A stretch of DNA of 64,000 bases from contig JAHBXZ010000001.1 in NCBI GenBank assembly GCA_019636215.1, positions 443,694 through 507,693 on the forward strand, written 5' to 3'. Positions 59,819 through 64,000 of the stretch are shown one piece after another (positions within the stretch are counted from its first letter, which is position 1; each line of letters starts with the position of its first letter). The translations under genes were made by a program, and so were the position numbers. The stretch is from Planctomycetota bacterium. GTDB lineage: Bacteria; Planctomycetota; UBA8742; UBA2392. Below the pieces are notes generated by a model, which was not told the origin of the DNA, searched no databases, and worked only from the letters and a program-made list of their open reading frames with translations.

Positions 59819-60403
59819 CTAAAGCCCGCCCTTCTTGACCAGCTCCAGGTACTCGGCGGCGCGGCCCGTGGGTTCCCAGCCCGGGCGCTGGCGTTGCGCG
59901 AACCTTTGCGCGTAGGCCAGCATCAGCCCATCATGCTGGCCAAGTTCGAGCCCCATGGGCGGGTCGGTGATGTCGCACAGCACGCCCGAAAACGGCCAGC
60001 GGCGCAGCATGGCCTCAATCGCACGTACCAGCGCGTCTTCGGGTTGCAGGGCCTTGGCGCGCCCGTGTACGCGGGTCAGGTATCGCAGAGTCAGGTCGGC
60101 CGAGAAGTGCTCGCTGGGTTTCGTGGCTCGGCCGGGCAGATCCACGTAGCGCAGGACGTCGGCCTCGTCTTCTTCCTTGGAGAGGCTGAACCAGCAGGCC
60201 CAGCGCACGGCGTCGGCGGCGCGCAGGGCGACCTCAGGGTCAAAGGGCGGCGCGCTGCCAGGCTGGTCGAGGACATAACGGTCGAATTCGCGCTGCAGGG
60301 TTTCCACGGCTTCAGGGTCGCGGCCCGGCAGGCCCAGCGGACGCTTGCGGAAGAGGACCTCGCCGCGTTCGAACAGTGTGGCCAGAAACGGGGCAATCGA
60401 CAT
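59819..60403 (-). CDS. Helical protein associated with the MoxR ternary system
   Basis: A 194-residue, mostly helical protein (MSIAPFLATLFERGEVLFRK ... ALRAADAVRWACWFSLSKEEDEADVLRYV ... LTLRYLTRVHGRAKAL). It resembles the small helical bpX-type subunit encoded first in such operons, but I cannot fix the subtype. It is the first gene of the minus-strand run 60403-50083. ATG at 60403 was chosen because upstream in-frame codons read through a REP palindrome. Confidence 0.65.
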   Translation of the reverse strand: MSIAPFLATLFERGEVLFRKRPLGLPGRDPEAVETLQREFDRYVLDQPGSAPPFDPEVALRAADAVRWACWFSLSKEEDEADVLRYVDLPGRATKPSEHFSADLTLRYLTRVHGRAKALQPEDALVRAIEAMLRRWPFSGVLCDITDPPMGLELGQHDGLMLAYAQRFAQRQRPGWEPTGRAAEYLELVKKGGL

Positions 60404-60415
60404 GGGGGCATTAAA

Positions 60416-60488
60416 CAAGAGCCCGGAGCGTAAGCGACGGGACGAATGCTGGCGAAGGTCGGCCCGTCGCTTACGCTCGGGGCTCTTG
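60416..60488. repeat. REPIN-like pair of inverted REP sequences
   Basis: Two 26-bp arms (60416-60441 and 60463-60488), reverse complements with one mismatch, separated by 21 bp. Each contains GAGCGTAAGCGA flanked by CCCG/CGGG. It lies between the divergent MoxR operon and retron and may end or insulate transcripts, or be a REPIN mobilised by a RAYT elsewhere. Confidence 0.85.
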
Positions 60489-60543
60489 CTTTTCCACATT
60501 TGCGGCCGTTGTCGCGGCAATCCGTATCATGCCCCTGGCGAGA

Positions 60544-60680
60544 GGGAGAGATTTGACTGCGCAAGCAGATGGCGGGGCTACCCCGCCGCATCGCAGTGGC
60601 TTTTCATGCATCTCTGGCCACAGACGACTTGCTGCGCAAGTCGGTCCGTGGCCAGGCCGGGAGCCTGAGAAATCTCTCCC
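60544..60680 (+). ncRNA. Retron msr-msd non-coding RNA
   Basis: A perfect 11-bp inverted repeat, GGGAGAGATTT (60544-60554) with AAATCTCTCCC (60670-60680), forms the a1/a2 stem. The msr part holds CTGC-GCAA-GCAG (60557-60568) and GGCGGGG-CTA-CCCCGCC (60571-60587). The msd is a long stem: CTGGCCAC (60614-60621) with GTGGCCAG (60648-60655), enclosing GACTTGC-TGC-GCAAGTC (60626-60642) and a three-pair bridge. G60555, just after a1, is a candidate branching guanosine. It precedes the reverse transcriptase gene by 29 bp. Confidence 0.88.
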
Positions 60681-60709
60681 ACGCGTCTTGCTCGTTGCAC
60701 GGAGCCTGC

Positions 60710-62059
60710 ATGGGACTTTTCGACTGGCTGTTCGGCAAGAAGCGCGACGAGTATGGCGCCGGGCTGAACCGCAGCTACCCGCCCTCCCAGCCGCAGCAGG
60801 TCCGACCGGTTCCGTCCCAGGGCGGGCCTGTGCCTTCGGCGGGCACACCGCAGAATGGAAAGCGCACAAGTTACCTCAGCTGGCGACGCCGTCGCAGCCG
60901 TGAGTCGGTCGTGTCTGTGCGCGACCAGACTTTGGGCGGATCCGTAGACCCGCAGACCGGCCGACACTCCGAGGCTGGCGCCATTGGAAACCTGGGAGGC
61001 AGCCCGCGACACCCCGACCCGTACTTCGACGCCGGCCGAGTGGCCTCGCATGAGTTGCCCGCGCTTCCTCACCTTGACTCCCTTGCGGCGCTGGTGGAAA
61101 CACCACTGCCGGAGTTGAAGTGGCTTTCGGTCATGCCCCCGTTTGGCGACAAGATGTGGGGCCACTACTGCTTGTTCGAGGTGAAAAAGAAGTCCGGCGG
61201 CACCCGCCTGTTGGCTGCCCCGCTGCCCCGACTCAAGGCCGTGCAGCGCAGGATTCTCGACAAACTGGTTTCACGCCTGCCCGTTCACGGCGCAGCGCAC
61301 GGGTTTCGGCGCGGGCGCGGGATTCTTTCAGGCGCGACCGTACACGTGGGCAAAGACGTGCTGGTTTGTTTTGACATCAAGGACTTTTTCCCATCCTTCA
61401 CCTTCCGGCGTGTGTCGGGCTTCTTTCGCTGGTTGGGCTATGGCCGTGGCATTGCCAATGCCATTGCCGCGCTTACTACCGTCAGGCTGACCGACACCAA
61501 CCGCCGCCGTGAAGGCAAGTGGGAACATCCGGGACTGGCAAAGCACCCGGACATGCTAAAGCGCCGGCAGCCCGAACTGCCCCAGGGTGCACCGACCAGC
61601 CCCGGCCTTGCCAACGCCATCTGCTGGCGCATGGACAAGCGGCTTTCGGCCCTGGCCCGCAAGTTCGGCGGCGACTACACGCGCTATGCCGACGACCTGA
61701 CTTTCAGCGGAGGCGAAGACTTCGCCCGGCACGCCGCCAACCTGATCAAGCTGGTGAGGAAGATCGTGCGCACGGAAGGCCTTGCCCTTAACGAGAAAAA
61801 GACGCGCGTGATGCGCAAAGCCCGCCAGCAGCGCGTCACCGGCGTTGTAGTGAACGAAAAGACCAACCTGTGCCGACGCGACTTCGACAAACTCAAGGCG
61901 ATCCTGCACAACTGTGCGAAGCACGGGCCGGCGGGCCAGAACCTTGAGAACCACCCGGATTTCAAAGGCCACCTGCAGGGCCGCGTGGCCCACGCCCTGC
62001 ATATCGGCCCCGAACGCGGGGCCAGGCTGAAAGCGCTGTTCGACAAGATTGTGTGGTAA
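60710..62059 (+). CDS. Retron reverse transcriptase
   Basis: A 449-residue RT that copies msd into branched msDNA. The N-terminal extension (about 1-115) starts MGLFDWLFGKK and is otherwise disordered and basic, as in the long myxobacterial-type retron RTs. Core motifs: CFDIKDFFPS, LPQGAPTSPGLAN, YADD (326-329), and the retron region Y as RVTGVVVN (VTG at 376-378). Region X reads GATVH (208-212) in place of NAxxH. ATG at 60710 follows GGAG by 5 bases; an open frame further upstream merely reads the msr-msd. No effector gene follows on this strand; the next genes are the divergent MoxR operon and a sigma/anti-sigma pair. Confidence 0.95.
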   Translation: MGLFDWLFGKKRDEYGAGLNRSYPPSQPQQVRPVPSQGGPVPSAGTPQNGKRTSYLSWRRRRSRESVVSVRDQTLGGSVDPQTGRHSEAGAIGNLGGSPRHPDPYFDAGRVASHELPALPHLDSLAALVETPLPELKWLSVMPPFGDKMWGHYCLFEVKKKSGGTRLLAAPLPRLKAVQRRILDKLVSRLPVHGAAHGFRRGRGILSGATVHVGKDVLVCFDIKDFFPSFTFRRVSGFFRWLGYGRGIANAIAALTTVRLTDTNRRREGKWEHPGLAKHPDMLKRRQPELPQGAPTSPGLANAICWRMDKRLSALARKFGGDYTRYADDLTFSGGEDFARHAANLIKLVRKIVRTEGLALNEKKTRVMRKARQQRVTGVVVNEKTNLCRRDFDKLKAILHNCAKHGPAGQNLENHPDFKGHLQGRVAHALHIGPERGARLKALFDKIVW

Positions 62060-62070
62060 GTGGGAACTGC

Positions 62071-62144
62071 GGTTTTGGGCTACGGGTTTTGGGTTTGGGG
62101 GTAAGGCTGATTGGCGCTGTTCCCCAAAACCCGAAACCCTGAAG
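62071..62144. repeat. Inverted heptamer element downstream of the retron RT
   Basis: Left arm GGTTTTG, GGCTACG, GGTTTTG, GGTTTGG (62071-62098); right arm TCCCCAA, AACCCGA, AACCCTG (62121-62141). The core is about 22 bp. It sits between the convergent RT and DUF4349 genes. Confidence 0.8.
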
Positions 62145-62174
62145 CCGTGCCCGCAGTTGATGTCTGGCGACTCG

Positions 62175-63383
62175 TTACTTTGATTCGGCCATTTCTTTGC
62201 GGCGCTTTCTGCGCAGGGCCAGATAAATCAATGTGCCGGCCAGCAGCATCGGCGAGCCAGCAATGCCGGCTTTGAGGCCGAATGCCGTGAGTTTCTCGAG
62301 GCCCTTGGCTCCGTCCTTCCAGGCTTCCTCGAAGGGGCCGGGCTGTTCGGTTGCAATGGGTGCCTGGGCGGTAATGCGTATGTCCAGGCGCGACAGGGCG
62401 ATGCGGTTTTCCAGCACGGCCAGCGCGGCCTTCAGGCGCTCGATTTCGCGGCGGGTGTCGCGGCGTTCGCGTTCGAGGTTCTGGGTTTCGCCCAGTGTCG
62501 CCTGCGGCTTTCCGGCCAGGGCGTCCAGGCGTTTCAGGTAGTCTTCGGCTTCGGCCAGGCGGGCCTTGAGGTCAATCTGCTGGCCGGTGACTTCATCGGC
62601 GGCTTCGGTCTGGCCCAGCACTTCGCCCAGGGTGGCGATGGTGGTCAAGAACGACCGCCAGCGGTGGGCAGGTATGGCGACTTGAATGGAAACTTCCGTG
62701 CCCGGGCCTGTCCCTTGACGTGTCAAGTTGGTAACCGCGCCGCCTTCGCTGGTAACCAGGTCGGTAACCCGTTGCTGGATGGAACCCGGGTTTTCGTGGC
62801 GCAGATGGATCGAGCCGGAACGAACCAGAGAGGGCAGGCTGAGGTCCATCGGTGCAACTTCCGGCTTGCTGAACTCCACCGCGGGTTGTTCGGAGGTGGT
62901 GGCGACCGCATCAGGAAGGCCGTGTACCGTGACAGCCTCGCTTTCTCCGCCTTTGGCCGCACTGAACTGTGTGCGAGCCGATGCCTGAGACAGTGGCACC
63001 ACCAGAAACGCGCCGGTCATCAACGCCACGGCTACACTGGCGGCACTGACCAGGCCGATGCCCCAGCGCGAGGTCAGCCAGTAGATGACACGGGTGTCTT
63101 TGGTGGGGGGCTCGGGCTCGGCGTAGGTCTGGGTCTGCGCGGCCAGCAGGATGTCTTCAAAGCACAGCTTCATTTTCGGCGGGGTGATGGCGAGCGAGCC
63201 TACTTTGGCCCGCATCGCCATCAGTTCTCCGACAATCGCCCGGTCCGCGCAGGGTTGATCGACCGGCGCCGGGAGATGGGCCGTGAGACCGGACACATGG
63301 TCCAGAACGGCCAACTCATCGTGGGACAGCGCAAGGCCACCCCGTTCATCCCCCGACCAATCCCGACCTGTTTTGCGAACCAT
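62175..63383 (-). CDS. Membrane anti-sigma factor with DUF4349 domain
   Basis: A 402-residue protein. The N-terminal 90 residues form a helical cytoplasmic part with a DQPCADRAIVGEL patch; a first membrane helix is near 104-131. The external DUF4349 domain (about 185-355) has SGSIHLRHENPGSIQQRVTDLVTSEGGAVTN and a coiled EDYLKRLDALAGKPQATLGETQNLERERRDTRREIERL. A second helix (about 370-390) is followed by a basic tail. It starts 4 bp after the ECF sigma gene stop, so it is very likely the cognate anti-sigma factor. Confidence 0.82.
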   Translation of the reverse strand: MVRKTGRDWSGDERGGLALSHDELAVLDHVSGLTAHLPAPVDQPCADRAIVGELMAMRAKVGSLAITPPKMKLCFEDILLAAQTQTYAEPEPPTKDTRVIYWLTSRWGIGLVSAASVAVALMTGAFLVVPLSQASARTQFSAAKGGESEAVTVHGLPDAVATTSEQPAVEFSKPEVAPMDLSLPSLVRSGSIHLRHENPGSIQQRVTDLVTSEGGAVTNLTRQGTGPGTEVSIQVAIPAHRWRSFLTTIATLGEVLGQTEAADEVTGQQIDLKARLAEAEDYLKRLDALAGKPQATLGETQNLERERRDTRREIERLKAALAVLENRIALSRLDIRITAQAPIATEQPGPFEEAWKDGAKGLEKLTAFGLKAGIAGSPMLLAGTLIYLALRRKRRKEMAESK

Positions 63384-63387
63384 GGCA

Positions 63388-63891
63388 TTACTCCTGGTGG
63401 CCGATGCCGCCGGCCAGCTTGGAACCCTTCAGCAAATCAAACAGCGCACGACGGCCACGCAGCAGGTCCGTCTTGAGCTTGTTCAGGTGCACGCCGAGAA
63501 GCTGGGCTGCGTCCTGGTAGCTCATGCCGTCGCGGTCGACTGCCAGCACCGCAGCGCGGTGGTCGGCCTTCAGAGCCTTGATGGCGTCCACAAGCTCGAC
63601 GCTCATCTGGTCCGTGTAGACCGGCAGCTCATCCGGTGCCGCCTGGTCGAAATCGGCCAGCGGCTTGTGACGGTTGGTGCGGCGCAGGGTGTCGATGGCA
63701 AAGTTGACGGCGACACGCTTGAGCCATGCCGGAATGTTGCTGTCGTCATGCGGCGGACGCGTCAGCAGGCGCACAAAGGCTTCCTGCGTGGCGTCTTCCG
63801 CGGCTGCGTTGTCCAGGGTCAGGCGGTACACGGCGGCATGAACGGCCGCGCCGTGCTGGGCAAACAGGTTCTCAAAATCTGCCTGGCGCAT
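63388..63891 (-). CDS. ECF-type RNA polymerase sigma factor
   Basis: A 167-residue sigma-70 of the ECF class. Region 2 is FENLFAQHGAAVHAAVYRLTLDNAAAEDATQEAFVRLL...IPAWLKRVAVNFAIDTLRR; region 4 is IKALKADHRAAVLAVDRDGMSYQDAAQLLGVHLNKLKTDLLRGRRAL, with the -35-binding helix-turn-helix. Start at MRQADFENLF fits the class. It is cotranscribed with its anti-sigma partner. Confidence 0.93.
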   Translation of the reverse strand: MRQADFENLFAQHGAAVHAAVYRLTLDNAAAEDATQEAFVRLLTRPPHDDSNIPAWLKRVAVNFAIDTLRRTNRHKPLADFDQAAPDELPVYTDQMSVELVDAIKALKADHRAAVLAVDRDGMSYQDAAQLLGVHLNKLKTDLLRGRRALFDLLKGSKLAGGIGHQE

Positions 63892-63929
63892 GACTGTCCC
63901 CCTGGGACGGGCGCTTTTGCGCTCGATCC

Positions 63930-63985
63930 CTAACGTGGAACCCGCGATCATAGTTGCAGGGTTCCCACTTTTGTTTCCACCGGTG
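63930..63985 (-). promoter_or_regulatory. Possible autoregulated promoter of the ECF sigma gene
   Basis: On the minus strand GTGGGAACCC occurs 13-14 bases before GGGTTCCAC, an inverted repeat within about 80 bp upstream of the sigma ATG. The GGGAACC element resembles the -35 of many ECF promoters, but no firm -10 is visible. Confidence 0.35.
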
Positions 63986-64000
63986 TCACCTTTCGTTACA

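Noticed and set aside
60569..60709. 47-codon N-terminal extension of the retron RT
   Set aside because: It translates the msr-msd region. GGAG and ATG at 60710 give the natural start.
62715..62726. A third exact TTGACGTGTCAA
   Set aside because: It lies inside the DUF4349 coding sequence, single, and far from any promoter; probably chance, though worth including in a genome-wide motif count.

Overview
The window is GC-rich, densely coded bacterial DNA with many translationally coupled genes (ATGA/GTGA overlaps). No rRNA, CRISPR array or replication origin was seen. The gene content (MoxR/vWA/beta-propeller proteins, VIT-vWA proteins, a membrane-anchored metallopeptidase-vWA fusion, DUF3106- and DUF4349-like proteins, an RNA polymerase ECF sigma/anti-sigma pair) points to a Gram-negative chromosome. 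Planctomycetota or a neighbouring lineage is my inference; no marker settles it.

Layout. 1-16.8 kb: housekeeping and hypothetical genes (glycerate kinase, wHTH regulator with its membrane partner, BshC-like protein, M61 peptidase, cystathionine beta-synthase, four-helix-bundle protein, macro domain, HAD phosphatase, HtrA-like protease, PLP enzyme, a broken thioredoxin-like gene, a di-haem cytochrome lipoprotein). 16.8-28 kb: an HSP90 coupled to two paralogous helical-repeat proteins, an aconitase-like protein without Fe-S cysteines, a PurS-PurL fusion, aconitase and a REP-associated transposase (RAYT) inside perfect inverted repeats. 28-47.7 kb: metallopeptidase-vWA, CTP synthase, a molybdopterin oxidoreductase separated from its FeS/NrfD partner by an IS200-like transposase, a two-component system, two vWA proteins and an alcohol dehydrogenase. 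47.7-62.1 kb: an accessory block with an HNH gene, a 14-gene tRNA array, RtcA, RtcB, a four-gene MoxR/vWA/beta-propeller operon plus an associated helical gene, and a divergent retron with a legible msr-msd. 62.1-64 kb: ECF sigma factor and its membrane anti-sigma.

The most striking part is 47.8-62.1 kb. On the minus strand, a MoxR ATPase conflict-type operon runs into rtcB (32 bp gap) and rtcA, followed by a promoter with two TTGACACGTCAA sites and a tRNA array of 14 different isotypes. Four of these tRNAs replace the near-universal G19-C56 elbow pair by A19-U56 or C19-G56, three have C instead of U33, and one is an Arg(GCG) species. This looks like RNA repair plus a non-standard tRNA set, coupled to a conflict system and lying next to a retron.

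A second theme is short intergenic elements. At least seven places carry arrays of degenerate 7-bp units, mostly as inverted arms around a short core; in one case the core is the four-helix-bundle gene. REP-like palindromes cluster around the transposases and between convergent genes.
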